Shown here: positions 1-9,005 of the stretch, piece by piece
How positions within the stretch are numbered: position 1 is the stretch's first letter
Layout: every line of letters begins with the position of its first letter
Origin: Paraburkholderia sp.
Lineage (GTDB): Bacteria > Pseudomonadota > Gammaproteobacteria > Burkholderiales > Burkholderiaceae
DNA: 64,000 nucleotides
Direction of reading: 5' to 3'
NCBI RefSeq assembly: GCF_028283785.1
Contig: NZ_JAPWKB010000014.1
Location: 1-64,000, forward strand
Made by a program: the position numbers and the translations under genes
The notes under the pieces: generated by a model
What the model was told of the DNA's origin: nothing
Database searches by the model: none
Seen by the model: only the letters and a program-made list of their open reading frames with translations

Positions 1-920
1 TGACTGTTTCTGGGAGGGTCAGTCGCTGGGGAATTCAACGCACGTCAGAGAGGTTTGCGGACCGACGGTGCAACCAGCGGCGATGGCGGGGCCAATCTTC
101 CAGGCCCACATTTGGATACTGTACCTCATCGTCAGTGGATGCTACCGATCCGTTTGGTAGCGGGAAGGCTCACGGGTAGTTCCAAGGAATGCTGCAAGGC
201 AAGGTCAGCAGTTGCAGGAAGAATGAACGTCAAGCAAGGACCCACATCTGACCACTAGACGACGAGCAGTTGAGTCAGATATATTTGTCTTAATCTGAAA
301 GAGGCAGAGGGCTCACCAGACTCCGATGGGCTCCTGGATCGTGTAGACCATCTTCTCCTGGTTGTTGACTTCGATGGTCGAGCCGTGAATTTTATCGGCC
401 CATCCAGCATAGTAGCGCAAGCAACCGACCGAGTCTCCGATGTCAAAGTCCCTGCAGGTCTGTATTGGCGCTCACTCCGGAACTGATAGGGCCGACGACG
501 ACGACGCACCTGGCCACGCGGACGCCCTTGCCGCTGTTGACCGACTCGAGCTCGCCAAGGTGCTGAGCATCCCTCTCGATAAGATCTGCGAGCTTGTAGA
601 GGAGCTTGGCCCTTGTTCCGCCGTCGACGTGCTTGCCCCACGTCGTCTCGAACGCCTCGCGCGCGGCAGCGACGGCGAGGTCGACATCCTCCTTGCCAGC
701 CTCGGAAACCAGGGCGATCTCCTCACCCGTAGCCGGGTTCAGGACCGAGAACGTCTTGCCCGACGCGGAAGGCTGCCACTTGTTGTCTGGTCCGGGGCGT
801 CAACGGCGGCAACACGACGATAGTACCACAAGTGGGGCTTTCGGAGCACGTACTGATGAAGATTCCCGTGGGAGTGGTAACTTCCCTGCCTCCCAAGAGT
901 TTGATCTGAGTAGAAACCAT
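1..920 (-). CDS. Fungal aldehyde dehydrogenase, 5' part, intron-containing
   Basis: A eukaryotic NAD(P)-dependent aldehyde dehydrogenase, which oxidises aldehydes to acids, is readable only after removing introns. Exons on the minus strand: 920-854, 786-510, 451-317, 254-246 (9 bases), 191-174 and 118-67, each bounded by GT and AG. The joined product starts MVSTQIKLLGG and carries family landmarks in order: TTPTGIFIN, FSVLNPATGEE, DFDIGDSVGCLRYYAG, VCGQIIPWNYP and MWAWKIGPAIAAGCT. The catalytic Cys and Glu would lie beyond the window edge. The splice after position 67 could not be resolved. Bacterial ALDH genes have no introns, so this is not a gene of the bacterium that fills the rest of the window. 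Exon calls are manual but each restores a conserved motif. Confidence 0.85.
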
Positions 921-1175
921 CTTGTGAGCTTATCGAGTGTTGGGGAGGGAAGCAAGAGGAGGGGAGACCCTGCGGGGGCGTGGCGCTTCGCGGCGGCGGC
1001 GGCTCGTCCTCGCGGGCCGCGCGTTGGAGTCGTTCTTTTACGTGAAAAATATCTCAAGTCTATTGCTCGGCACAAGCCAGCTCGGTATAAATTGCAGCCA
1101 GCCCCAGTAACAGCGCAGTCCCTCGCGGGATCTTTGCCACGAACGTCCAACGGAAGAGGAGGGGGTTTCAAAACT
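921..1175. other. Fungal intergenic spacer
   Basis: This spacer lies between the permease stop codon (1176-1178, minus strand) and the ALDH start at 920. It must hold the permease 3' end and the ALDH promoter. I see no further coding signal in it. Confidence 0.5.
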
Positions 1176-3381
1176 TTAAACGGCCTCTGTGGGCTCGACA
1201 GTGGATCGAGGAATCTCCTTGGACGACACCTTCTCGTCAAGGTGGAGGTGAGTGTTGGGTGCCCCAGGCTCCTGCTCGAGCTCGGCGAGGGCGGCCTGCC
1301 TGGGACCCTTGAACCAGGTGCGCGCCCAGATCCAACTCGCCTGTTGTCGACAAGTCAGCATATTTTCTACATAGCTAAGTACACGAGAACAACGTACGAA
1401 GATGTAGATGAGGACGATGCCCACGGCGACGGGGGTATCTGTGGCACGAGGAATGAGCACCGGGCTTCACCAAGAGCGTCAGGTGAACCACTTACAGTTG
1501 AGCGTCTGACTGTTCTGTGAAACCAAAAAGATTAAATCAGTCGGTGCTTCTCTTATAAGTGAAGCGAAGCCTACAATGGGGTTGAGCTGGACCGTCGCCG
1601 TCAGCTGGTCTGTTGACACGCGCGGGAAGCAAGGGGAGAGCGCACCTCGGGCATGCAGAAGGCAATCGAAATAAATACAATCCAGCAGACTGCGACGGTG
1701 CCAATTGGTCTGGAGATCCTCGGGCGTCAGCTGCCTGAGCTATGGAAGGAGAGCGACGAGACTGACCGCGAGAGCTTGCCGAGGTGGAACGGGCCTCTGA
1801 CAAAGTTGTCGCCCTGGAACAGCAGCTCGGCAATGGGAATGCCGTAGGAAACATAGAGCCCGATGGTCGCGATGGAAGTAGCCGCCGAAAAGGCTACGGC
1901 CGAGCCGAGGGAGGGGAGCGAGAGGATGAATGCGAGAATCACGGCGAGCCAGATGGTGCGAAGCGGCGATCCGTGCTTGTCGACCTTGTCGAAGAATGCA
2001 GGGAGAGCACGGTCACGCGAGAACGCGTACATCATGCGACTGTTGGAGGTCTGTGATTTGAGTCAGCTTGGGAGCCCTGGCTTCCTCCAGCACTCAACGA
2101 CGCACGATTGAGAAGAGACCGCAGTGCCCCACGCAGATGATAATGAAGGCAAAGGCCCCGGGTGGCGCCTTTGACACCGAAAACATCCACAAAGACTGCA
2201 CGAGACCTCTTGTTAAGCGAGCACTCAGACCAGGTGACATAGAAAGACGGACTTTGAAGGACAGGCTGCCCGGCCGCCGACGCCACGGTGCCGTCGTAGT
2301 CTTGAATCGAGAAGAGGAACGACAGCAAGACAAAGAATCCGCTGCAAAAGAGGTCAATTTTTTGGAGGGTGAGGAATGCAGGGAAGCTGCGTACAACAGG
2401 GCCGACGCGCCGACCGACATGATCACTCCCATCGGGGCAGACCAAGCCGCGTTGGTGGTCTCCTCAGACATGTGGGCAGAGGCATCGAAGCCCATGATGG
2501 TGTATTGGGTCACCAGGATGGAAATGACGGCGACGTAGGCGTTGCTGGCACGATCTCCCCATCCAATTCCATCGAGGCCGGTACCTGCACAGTCGAGCGT
2601 CAGGGGCTCGGTTTTTGTTTCGGGAATTTTGCAATGACTCACCGTCGTAGAAGAAGCCAAAGACCTCCTTGGCGGAGCGGTGCGTGGGCGCCTTGGCCAA
2701 CACAGCAATGCAGAGGGCGCCGACGCCGAGCGAGTGGAGCGTGATACTGGTGTAGTTGAGGATACCCAGAAGCTTGACACCGAACGACACGACGAGTCCA
2801 TGGGAGACGAGCAGGCCCGCGTAGATGCCGACAGTCCGAGCGGCGGTGACTTCAAAGCCATGCAGCGCACCCAGCGACGAGATCAGGCCCGCGCAACCGA
2901 AGGAGATACCCGTGGTAACGGCAACCTGGCCGAGAAGGTTGGTGTAGCCGGTGGCCCACGCGCAAAACGGACTCCATTTGGCTGGAGCGATGAGAGCGGC
3001 CCCTGTCAGGAAGGAAGGCATGAGCGGACAGTCGCGCTCCGGTGAAGCGCAGAAAGCGACACTAGAGACAATATAATGAGGAAGGACTTGCAGTGGTAAG
3101 GGCCTCCAGCCGTGGGACAAGCCGAAACAATCTGGGCGCGCGCGCTCGCGTTCAGCGCACAGCACAGGGAGGTAGCCGACCAAGAGAGAAAAGAGAGCTT
3201 ACCTCGGCCATCGCAAGAGCCACAAACATAGTGAAGAAGGAGACCACGAGGGGCCATCCTGCGGCCATGCATCCAGGTCCGCCGGTGGAGAGGCCATACC
3301 TACGCACAGGTCAGCTCTTTGCAGCGTCGACGACGGGACGGAAGACGCACTCGAAGGAGGGTGGTGACACCAGTGATGACT
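1176..3381 (-). CDS. Fungal GABA/amino-acid permease, 5' truncated, about 12 introns
   Basis: A fungal amino-acid/choline/GABA permease of the APC superfamily (Uga4 type), a plasma-membrane importer. Exons on the minus strand: 3299-3203, 3131-3092, 3002-2643, 2584-2395, 2341-2253, 2195-2106, 2050-1767, 1709-1646, 1604-1575, 1514-1496, 1438-1398 and 1340-1176. Joined, they read YGLSTGGPGCMAAGWP, IVSACPTAGGPYHW, AALIAPAKWSPFCAWATGY, GFDASAHMSEET, TSNSRMMYAFSRDRALPAF and NYTPVAVGIVLIYIF. The intron after 3092 starts with GC rather than GT. An exon near 3381-3351 encoding VITGVTTLL precedes these, but its splice does not close in frame. The N-terminus is missing because the fungal sequence stops at about 3,450. 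A one-base excess at 2156-2162 breaks one exon. Confidence 0.88.
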
Positions 3382-3389
3382 CTGCAGCC

Positions 3390-3459
3390 TGCGGCGGCGC
3401 GCACGTCCGTTCGTTCGTTCGTTCGCGATTGAGTCGGTCAAGCGCAACAGTCACGCGGA
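3390..3459. other. Fungal-to-bacterial junction zone
   Basis: Upstream of this stretch the sequence is a fungal gene with introns. Downstream, at 3460, an intact bacterial SDR gene ends. The stretch carries a short GTTC tandem run at about 3410-3434 and no open gene. The exact join cannot be placed from sequence alone. Confidence 0.7.
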
Positions 3460-4065
3460 TCAGTAACCGACCCGATACACGCGGCCGGTCTGCGCGCCTT
3501 CGACGCTGCGCACGAACGCCATCGCGCTTTTCGCCGCGCTGACCGGTTCGAAGCCGCGAAAATACGGCCCGTACGATTCCATCGATTCTTCGAGCACGGT
3601 CGGGCTCACCAGATTGATGCGGATTCCGCGCGGCAGTTCGATCGCCGCGCCGCGCACGAAACCTTCCAGCGCGAGATTGACGGTGGTCGCGTTCGCGCCG
3701 TCGCGAATCGGCTCGTCACCGACTATGCCGCTCGTCAGCGTGAACGAGCCGCCGTCGTTCACAAAGCGCTGTGCCGCGAGCACGACATTGATCTGTCCCA
3801 TCAGCTTGTCGCGCAGTCCGACCCAGAACTGGTCGGCAGTCATTTCGGTCAGCGGACCGAAATGCAGCTTGCCGGTCGTCGTCACGACGCCGTCCACGTT
3901 GCCGATTTCGCCGAACAGTTTCTCGACGCTCGCGACGTCCGTGATGTCCGCGCGGTACTGACCGCGCGTCGCTCCGACTTCGATCACCTGATGACGCGCT
4001 TTCAATGCCGTAACGACCGCCTGACCCAATGTCCCTGTCGCACCGATAACGACGATTTTTTTCAT
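3460..4065 (-). CDS. Short-chain dehydrogenase/reductase
   Basis: A 201-residue NAD(P)-binding oxidoreductase of the SDR superfamily. The N-terminal Rossmann loop reads GATGTLGQAV (residues 8-17), and a TSGIVG stretch occupies the usual catalytic Ser region. The canonical YxxxK is not evident: the position that should hold it reads NATTVNLALEGF. That resembles the small atypical SDRs (YbjT/YwnB-like) rather than classical ones. The substrate is unknown. An AGGAAA ribosome site precedes the ATG at 4065. It is the first intact bacterial gene next to the fungal junction, and its codon use matches the genes that follow. Confidence 0.8.
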   Translation of the reverse strand: MKKIVVIGATGTLGQAVVTALKARHQVIEVGATRGQYRADITDVASVEKLFGEIGNVDGVVTTTGKLHFGPLTEMTADQFWVGLRDKLMGQINVVLAAQRFVNDGGSFTLTSGIVGDEPIRDGANATTVNLALEGFVRGAAIELPRGIRINLVSPTVLEESMESYGPYFRGFEPVSAAKSAMAFVRSVEGAQTGRVYRVGY

Positions 4066-4193
4066 GATTTTTTTCCTGTAGAGAGTGATTGCCTAGGAGT
4101 CATTGTCGGCGTGTCGTTAGCGGTAAAAAAGACGCGTCGCCTTTCAGGTGACTAAACCCGTGGTTTCGAATCGACGCGCGACAGCAAGCAAAC

Positions 4194-4232
4194 GACAAAA
4201 AGCGCGCAACGTTTTCAAACGATGCGCGCTTT
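4194..4232 (-). terminator. Intrinsic terminator
   Basis: On the minus strand a 9-bp stem, AAAGCGCGC pairing with GCGCGCTTT, is followed by further Ts. It lies 3' of the 4314-4754 gene. A second perfect hairpin, GCTTTAGCG-N5-CGCTAAAGC at 4239-4261, sits between that gene and the terminator. Nothing else is seen in the 4066-4313 spacer. Confidence 0.65.
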
Positions 4233-4313
4233 GCGAATGCTTTAGCGGACGTCGCTAAAGCGTGGGATGACGATGGTTTTCGCGCGCGACTGCGAGCGCG
4301 CGGCACGCGGCCT

Positions 4314-4754
4314 CTATGGCTTTACGCGCTGCAATTCGATCAGCCGCGTGGGACGCAGATGATTAAGCGCGTAGTGAATGCGGCCGCGATTCTGGCGGTC
4401 TTCGACCGGACGCGGATCATCGTGCTGGTAGTCGATGTCGTACGGCTTTTGCGGCGCTACCATGCCGCGATCCACGACCGTATAACCGGGCTCCAGCGCA
4501 AGCAGCACCTGGCTGCCACCCACCCGGCTATCGAAGCCTGCAAAGCCGTCGCGCGCTTCGGGCACGCTGTCGTCGAGCGATGCATTGCTGCCGGTCATTT
4601 CGTCCGGGCCGATTACGCTGCCGTGCCCCGCGATGCGCGCGGCTTCGCGGTTTTTGCCATCGGTGTCGACGGTGCTGTCATGGGTTCGGTCGTTGTGAAT
4701 TTCCGCACTGCGAGCGATCTCGCTAGCCGATTGAAATACCTCGCTGTCTTTCAT
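4314..4754 (-). CDS. Hypothetical hydrophilic protein
   Basis: I do not recognise this 146-residue, strongly acidic and polar protein. It has no signal peptide or membrane segment. The start at MKDSEVFQ is chosen because a GGAGAG site lies just upstream of two adjacent ATGs (4757 and 4754). The C-terminal third (LLALEPGYTVVDRGMVAPQ) looks the most ordered. It is followed by an intrinsic terminator on its own strand, which supports a real monocistronic gene. Confidence 0.55.
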   Translation of the reverse strand: MKDSEVFQSASEIARSAEIHNDRTHDSTVDTDGKNREAARIAGHGSVIGPDEMTGSNASLDDSVPEARDGFAGFDSRVGGSQVLLALEPGYTVVDRGMVAPQKPYDIDYQHDDPRPVEDRQNRGRIHYALNHLRPTRLIELQRVKP

Positions 4755-5040
4755 CATGCTCTCCGGTGAAGACGACATGCATCTTCAGCAAGACCCGTTC
4801 CGGCATCGCAAACGGACGTGCTGCACGCCCCGGTACGCACCTGATCTGTGCGGTAAATCGCGCGTTAAATTGGTTTCATTTTTTTTCGTGGACGCGTATT
4901 TTCTACAGAGTATGATCTTAGTCCGGCGAGTTGGCTTGGATAAATCGACGGTCTTTGTCGGGCCGTTTCCAACGTGACCGACGAGACGCGGCCACGGCCT
5001 CTCGGACCATCAAACGAGGCAGTCAGAGCGGGTGAGACAC

Positions 5041-5274
5041 ATGCACTTCGACGCTGCATTCACACATCGCGGGTATCTGCTGAATTGCGCACCCGCACGC
5101 ACGGGCGACGGTGCCTGGCAACCCTACGTGGTTATCTCCCGTTCCAGCGACGGTGAACTGGTTGCCAACCGCTTCTTCCCCGTCGACCTCCGCTTCGCCG
5201 ACGAAGCCGCTGCTATCGCGCACGCGCGCGACTGGGCGGTCCGATGGATCGATGCGAGCAGCGTCACCATCTAG
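5041..5274 (+). CDS. Small conserved protein, function unknown
   Basis: A 77-residue protein beginning MHFDAAFTHRGYLL and containing WQPYVVISRSSDG and EAAAIAHARDWAVRWID. Such small soluble proteins are common in Burkholderiaceae (DUF6566-like, by memory). No function is known to me. The ATG at 5041 is preferred over an in-frame GTG at 5032. It ends about 95 bases before the acetyltransferase on the same strand. Confidence 0.6.
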   Translation: MHFDAAFTHRGYLLNCAPARTGDGAWQPYVVISRSSDGELVANRFFPVDLRFADEAAAIAHARDWAVRWIDASSVTI

Positions 5275-5369
5275 TTCCGCTTGCTGCCTCCGGCGGCCTT
5301 GCGCGAAACGCGGTAATCTCTTGAGATCGTTCACTTCCGCCACGCCTCTCGCGTGGCTGTTTTCGTCTC

Positions 5370-6299
5370 ATGCCAAACGTGCCCGCCCCAGGTTGGGGCC
5401 TCGAAAAAATCGTCGCGGATCTGCGTGCTTCGCGTGAAGAACTGCATCGCACGCGGCATCCGCGCGGCATTCGCGAACTGCCATCGCGCGAGGCGGTGAC
5501 CAGCATCGTCACCGGCCTGCGCGCCGCGTTGTTTCCGACGCATTACGGCGCACCGGATCTCACCGACGAAACCGTCGATTACTACGTCGGCCACACGCTT
5601 GAAAGCACCTTGCGTCTGCTCGCCGAGCAGATTCGCCGGGCGCTGCGTTTTCTGCCGGAATTCGCCGATACACCGGATAGCGAACTCGCCACGCGCGCAT
5701 TCGAGACCGCGCGCGAATTCGGCACGCAACTGCCCACGATCCGCGCGCTGCTCGTCAGCGATATTCAGGCGGCGTTCGCGGGCGACCCGGCCGCGCAGCA
5801 CATCACCGAAATCCTGTTGTGCTATCCCGGCATCTGGGCAATGACGCATCATCGGCTGGCGCATGCGTTGCACCGTCTCGGCGTGCCGCTGCTCGCGCGC
5901 TTTATCAACGAGATCGCGCATTCGGCGACCGGCATCGACATTCATCCGGGCGCGCAGATCGGCCCGAGCTTCTTCATCGACCACGGCACGGGCGTCGTGA
6001 TCGGCGAGACCGCGATCATCGGCGAACGCGTGCGCGTCTATCAGGCGGTCACGTTGGGCGCGAAGAGTTTTGCCGCGGATGTGGACGGCGTGCTGGTCAA
6101 AGGCAACGCGCGCCATCCGATCGTCGAAGACGACGTGGTGATCTACGCAGGTGCGACGATTCTCGGCCGCGTGACGATCGGCAAAGGGTCGGTGATCGGC
6201 GGGAATGTGTGGCTCACGCATAGCGTGTCGCCGGGCAGCAGCGTATCGCAAGGCAAGGTTCGCGAAGGCGACCGCATCGAAGAGAGCCGGCGCGGCTAA
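5370..6299 (+). CDS. cysE: Serine O-acetyltransferase
   Basis: This 309-residue enzyme transfers acetyl from acetyl-CoA to L-serine, the first step of cysteine synthesis. The N-terminal half is the helical SAT domain. From about residue 185 it carries left-handed beta-helix hexapeptide repeats (IDIHPGAQIGPSFFIDHG, VVIGETAIIG, ATILGRVTIGKGSVIGG). The DHGTGVVIGE stretch holds the catalytic Asp-His pair. At 309 residues it is longer than E. coli CysE, as in the EpsC/SrpH-like subgroup. It stands alone, with a bidirectional terminator separating it from folE. Confidence 0.9.
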   Translation: MPNVPAPGWGLEKIVADLRASREELHRTRHPRGIRELPSREAVTSIVTGLRAALFPTHYGAPDLTDETVDYYVGHTLESTLRLLAEQIRRALRFLPEFADTPDSELATRAFETAREFGTQLPTIRALLVSDIQAAFAGDPAAQHITEILLCYPGIWAMTHHRLAHALHRLGVPLLARFINEIAHSATGIDIHPGAQIGPSFFIDHGTGVVIGETAIIGERVRVYQAVTLGAKSFAADVDGVLVKGNARHPIVEDDVVIYAGATILGRVTIGKGSVIGGNVWLTHSVSPGSSVSQGKVREGDRIEESRRG

Positions 6300-6321
6300 C
6301 TGAAACCGTGCGCCTGAAACG

Positions 6322-6349
6322 ACGATGCGCGCCAGGTGGCGCGCATCGT
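6322..6349. terminator. Bidirectional hairpin between cysE and folE
   Basis: A perfect 12-bp stem, ACGATGCGCGCC paired with GGCGCGCATCGT around an AGGT loop. It sits between the convergent cysE (+) and folE (-) genes. T runs are short. Confidence 0.55.
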
Positions 6350-6401
6350 TGGATATCGTGGACCGTACGCGGTTTGCGCGAGCCGGGCTCGCGCAGGAAG
6401 C

Positions 6402-7037
6402 TCAGGTATTGCCGACGCTGAACATGCCCGAGTGTCCGACGATAGACAGAAACTCGCGGCGGGTGGACGGGTCGGAGCGGAACGTGCCGAGCATCCGCGA
6501 CGTCACCATCGACACGCCCGCCTTGTGCACGCCACGCGTGGACATGCATTGATGCGCGGCTTCGAGAATCACGCCGACGCCTTTAGGCTGCAATACTTCG
6601 CTCAGCGTATCGGCAATCTGCACCGTCATTTTTTCCTGAATCTGCAGACGCTTTGCGAATGCGTCGACGAGGCGCGCGAGCTTCGAAATACCCACGACGC
6701 GCCGCTCCGGCAGATAGGCGACGTGTGCGCGCCCGATGATCGGCACCATATGGTGTTCGCAATAGCTTTCGAAGCGGATATCTTTCAGCACGATCATTTC
6801 ATCGTAGCCGTCGACTTCCGAGAAAGTGCGCGCCAGGATGTCGCGCGGGTCGACTGCATAGCCCGCGAAAAACTCCTCATAGGAACGCACGACGCGCGCA
6901 GGCGTATCGAGCAACCCTTCGCGCTTCGGGTCGTCGCCGGCCCAGCGCAACAGCACGCGCACGGCGGCTTCCGCCTCTTCGCGGGTAGGGCGGCCGGGTG
7001 TGTCGTTCGAACTGGTTGGGTCGGCGTTACTGGTCAT
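6402..7037 (-). CDS. folE: GTP cyclohydrolase I
   Basis: This 211-residue enzyme converts GTP to 7,8-dihydroneopterin triphosphate, the entry step of folate/pterin synthesis. The type I zinc ligands are visible: Cys93 and His96 in [12 protein letters not shown], and Cys164 in [28 protein letters not shown] near residues 41-57 is the family N-terminal signature. The protein is of usual length and complete. The spacer between it and the LysR gene is 142 bp. Confidence 0.95.
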   Translation of the reverse strand: MTSNADPTSSNDTPGRPTREEAEAAVRVLLRWAGDDPKREGLLDTPARVVRSYEEFFAGYAVDPRDILARTFSEVDGYDEMIVLKDIRFESYCEHHMVPIIGRAHVAYLPERRVVGISKLARLVDAFAKRLQIQEKMTVQIADTLSEVLQPKGVGVILEAAHQCMSTRGVHKAGVSMVTSRMLGTFRSDPSTRREFLSIVGHSGMFSVGNT

Positions 7038-7179
7038 CCTTTGCTCCTGTGGGTCTTGAAACCGAATCGGGACATTGTTCCATGTTTTGGGTCGTCACGT
7101 CGCACGATGCGATGCTTGGCCCTGCTCGCATGCGGGTTTTACATTGCCATGCGTTACGCGCATGCATCGATCGGCGCGA

Positions 7180-8103
7180 CTATTTTGGCCATTCGTCGAG
7201 CGCGTCGTTGAACAGTTCCGCAACCATGCTGCGCAACCAGCCCGCGCGCGGATCATTATGAAACTTGCGGTGCCAGTGCTGCCGCAGGTCGAAGTTCGGC
7301 AACGGTAGCGGCGGCTCGACCAGCGTGATGGACGCATGCTCGGCGACATACGCGAAGCCGATCGCGTGCGGCACCGTCGCGAGCAGATCGGTCTTCGCGA
7401 GAATGAACGGCAGGCTCATGAAATGCGGTGTTTCCAGCACCGCGCGCCGATAGATGCGCTTTTTTTCGAGGTACTGTTCGAGTACTTCCTGGCTGCGACC
7501 GGACGCGCGCACGACGGCATGTCCCGACGCCACGTACTGTTCGAGCGTCAACGGTCCGCGCGCGAGCGGATGACCGCTGCGCATCAGACAGATAAAGCGG
7601 TGCGTGAACAGCCGCTGCTGGAAGAAGTTGTTGCCGGAGAGATCCGGAAAGAAACCGACGGCGAGATCCACTTCGCCCGATTCGAGGCCGCGCTCGATCT
7701 GCGCGGGCGGCAAGGTCACCGAGCGCAAGTTCGCATGCGGTGCGCGCATGGCAAACAGTTGCAGCAGACGCGGCAGAAAAACGATCTCGCCGACGTCCGA
7801 CAATGCGATGGAAAATGTGTGCGTGCTGGTCAGCGGGTCGAAGTCCTGCGCGTCGAGCATGCCTTTTTCGATTCGCAATAACGCTTCGCGTGCGGCGGGC
7901 AAGATGGCGAGCGCGCGCGGCGTCGGCTCCATGCCACGCGACGTGCGCACGAACAGCGGGTCGTCGAAGAATTCACGCAGACGGCCAAGTGCCGTGCTGA
8001 CGCGCGGTTGGCTCACGCCGAGCCGTTCGGCCGCGCGGCTCACGTTGCGGGTGTCCTCCATCGCGACGAGGTAAGGAATCAGGTTGAGGTCGAGGTCGGA
8101 CAT
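7180..8103 (-). CDS. LysR-family transcriptional regulator
   Basis: A 307-residue LysR regulator. An N-terminal winged helix-turn-helix spans about residues 10-65 (VSRAAERLGVSQPRVSTALGRL), and the periplasmic-binding-protein-like effector domain follows. The co-inducer is unknown. It is not clearly paired with a divergent target, since the upstream 307 bp hold no convincing gene. It could act on folE downstream or on remote genes. Confidence 0.9.
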   Translation of the reverse strand: MSDLDLNLIPYLVAMEDTRNVSRAAERLGVSQPRVSTALGRLREFFDDPLFVRTSRGMEPTPRALAILPAAREALLRIEKGMLDAQDFDPLTSTHTFSIALSDVGEIVFLPRLLQLFAMRAPHANLRSVTLPPAQIERGLESGEVDLAVGFFPDLSGNNFFQQRLFTHRFICLMRSGHPLARGPLTLEQYVASGHAVVRASGRSQEVLEQYLEKKRIYRRAVLETPHFMSLPFILAKTDLLATVPHAIGFAYVAEHASITLVEPPLPLPNFDLRQHWHRKFHNDPRAGWLRSMVAELFNDALDEWPK

Positions 8104-8410
8104 CGCGGCGTGCAGCAGCGCACTATCATTTTAGTGGATACAGCTTATCCCCAAAATTGCGCTGGCGGATATTAGGGGAAGCGCGGCAATGGTTCGATAA
8201 CTCGACAATGTGGTCAGGCGACGAACATGCGCACTCAGGTTGCGATCGTCGCGCGTCACGTCTTTATCTGCAATGCGATGCCTACGAAGATCTGGCGCAA
8301 TGGCCCGATGGCCCGATGGCACGATGGCACGACGCGCGCGCGTGGGTGGAGTTGCATGCGCGCTTGTCCGTGACGCGCTCGGAAGCGGCGGCGCGCTCGC
8401 TTGCGGAGAA
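8104..8410. other. Gene-poor spacer with an 8-mer tandem repeat
   Basis: No gene is supported here. Four tandem copies of TGGC(C/A)CGA lie at 8301-8332: two TGGCCCGA followed by two TGGCACGA. The LysR promoter must lie at the low-coordinate end. A short plus-strand frame across this stretch (8157-8465) runs antisense into the antitoxin and is not credible. Confidence 0.5.
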
Positions 8411-8713
8411 TTATGTGGGGTTGCCGTTTGCAGGAACCGCGACGAGCTTGACGCCCAATCCGTGAAGCAGTTTGATCACGGTGTCATAGCGGGGCTGCGC
8501 CCCAGGCTTCAGGCTTTTGTAGAGACTTTCGCGGCCCAGACCTGCATCGTCGGCCATCTTCGACATGCCGCGTGCCTTCGCGACGTCGGCGATTGCAGCG
8601 ATCAGCACGTTCGGGTCGTCTTCTTCGAGCGCGGCGCTGATGTATTCGGCGATCACGACTTCGTTGTCGAGAAATTCCGAGGCGTCGAACCGGGTAATGG
8701 TGGACTCGCTCAT
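8411..8713 (-). CDS. HTH antitoxin of a RelE/ParE-type addiction module
   Basis: A 100-residue putative addiction-module antidote protein. It carries a C-terminal Xre-like helix-turn-helix (GMSKMADDAGLGRESLYKSL), and its N-terminus starts MSESTITRFDASEFLDN. It would bind and neutralise the upstream toxin and repress the operon. Its ATG overlaps the toxin stop codon (ATGA), the usual toxin-first layout of this family. The toxin is truncated, so the antitoxin is probably an orphan. Confidence 0.8.
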   Translation of the reverse strand: MSESTITRFDASEFLDNEVVIAEYISAALEEDDPNVLIAAIADVAKARGMSKMADDAGLGRESLYKSLKPGAQPRYDTVIKLLHGLGVKLVAVPANGNPT

Positions 8714-8868
8714 TGCAGCCGCTCCGTTTTGATCTGTTTCCACAGGGCTTTCGCCAATTTGATGTCAGCGAACTGGCTCCGCTTGGAACCGCCCGCGAGA
8801 ATCAGGTAGACCGTCGGGCCGTCGCGTACATAGTAGGCGCGATAACCGGCGCCGACATCGATCCGCAT
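8710..8868 (-). pseudogene. Truncated RelE/ParE-type toxin (C-terminal half)
   Basis: The 52 readable residues begin MRIDVGAGYRAYYV and contain LILAGGSKRSQFADIKLAKAL, which match the C-terminal half of addiction-module killer proteins of about 100 residues. Upstream of the ATG at 8868 an in-frame TGA appears after three codons, and no N-terminal half is found in any frame. The break coincides with a 9-bp inverted repeat at 8871-8879. The gene is very likely non-functional. Confidence 0.7.
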
Positions 8869-8870
8869 TT

Positions 8871-8954
8871 CCTGTCAAGCGTCGACGAATCTAGCCGACC
8901 TCCAGCGCACCCCATTCCAAAAAGGCGGATCATGGAAACCCCCGCCTTGACAGG
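8871..8954. repeat. 84-bp segment bounded by 9-bp inverted repeats
   Basis: CCTGTCAAG at 8871-8879 and CTTGACAGG at 8946-8954 are exact inverted copies. They bound an 84-bp segment that begins where toxin homology stops. It may be a small insertion or deletion scar. A chance repeat cannot be excluded. Confidence 0.35.
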
Positions 8955-9005
8955 TGCGCGAGGCGGCTTTCATAATCTGTGGCTGAGTTCGCTAAACGAA
9001 ACAGT

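Noticed and set aside
1..3400. Bacterial genes in the open frames of the first 3.4 kb, e.g. a 304-codon plus-strand frame at 606-1520
   Set aside because: These frames give no recognisable protein, whereas splicing the minus strand restores long conserved stretches of two fungal families.
1..3459. A genuine fungus-to-bacterium gene transfer
   Set aside because: Kept introns, an interrupted fungal gene and location at the contig edge make a chimera or contamination simpler. Not excluded without reads.
4100..4306. A 68-codon minus-strand frame
   Set aside because: It lies over two terminator-like hairpins and has no family likeness or ribosome site.
8157..8465. A 102-codon plus-strand frame
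   Set aside because: It runs through the 8-mer repeat and into the antisense of the antitoxin gene; no protein likeness.
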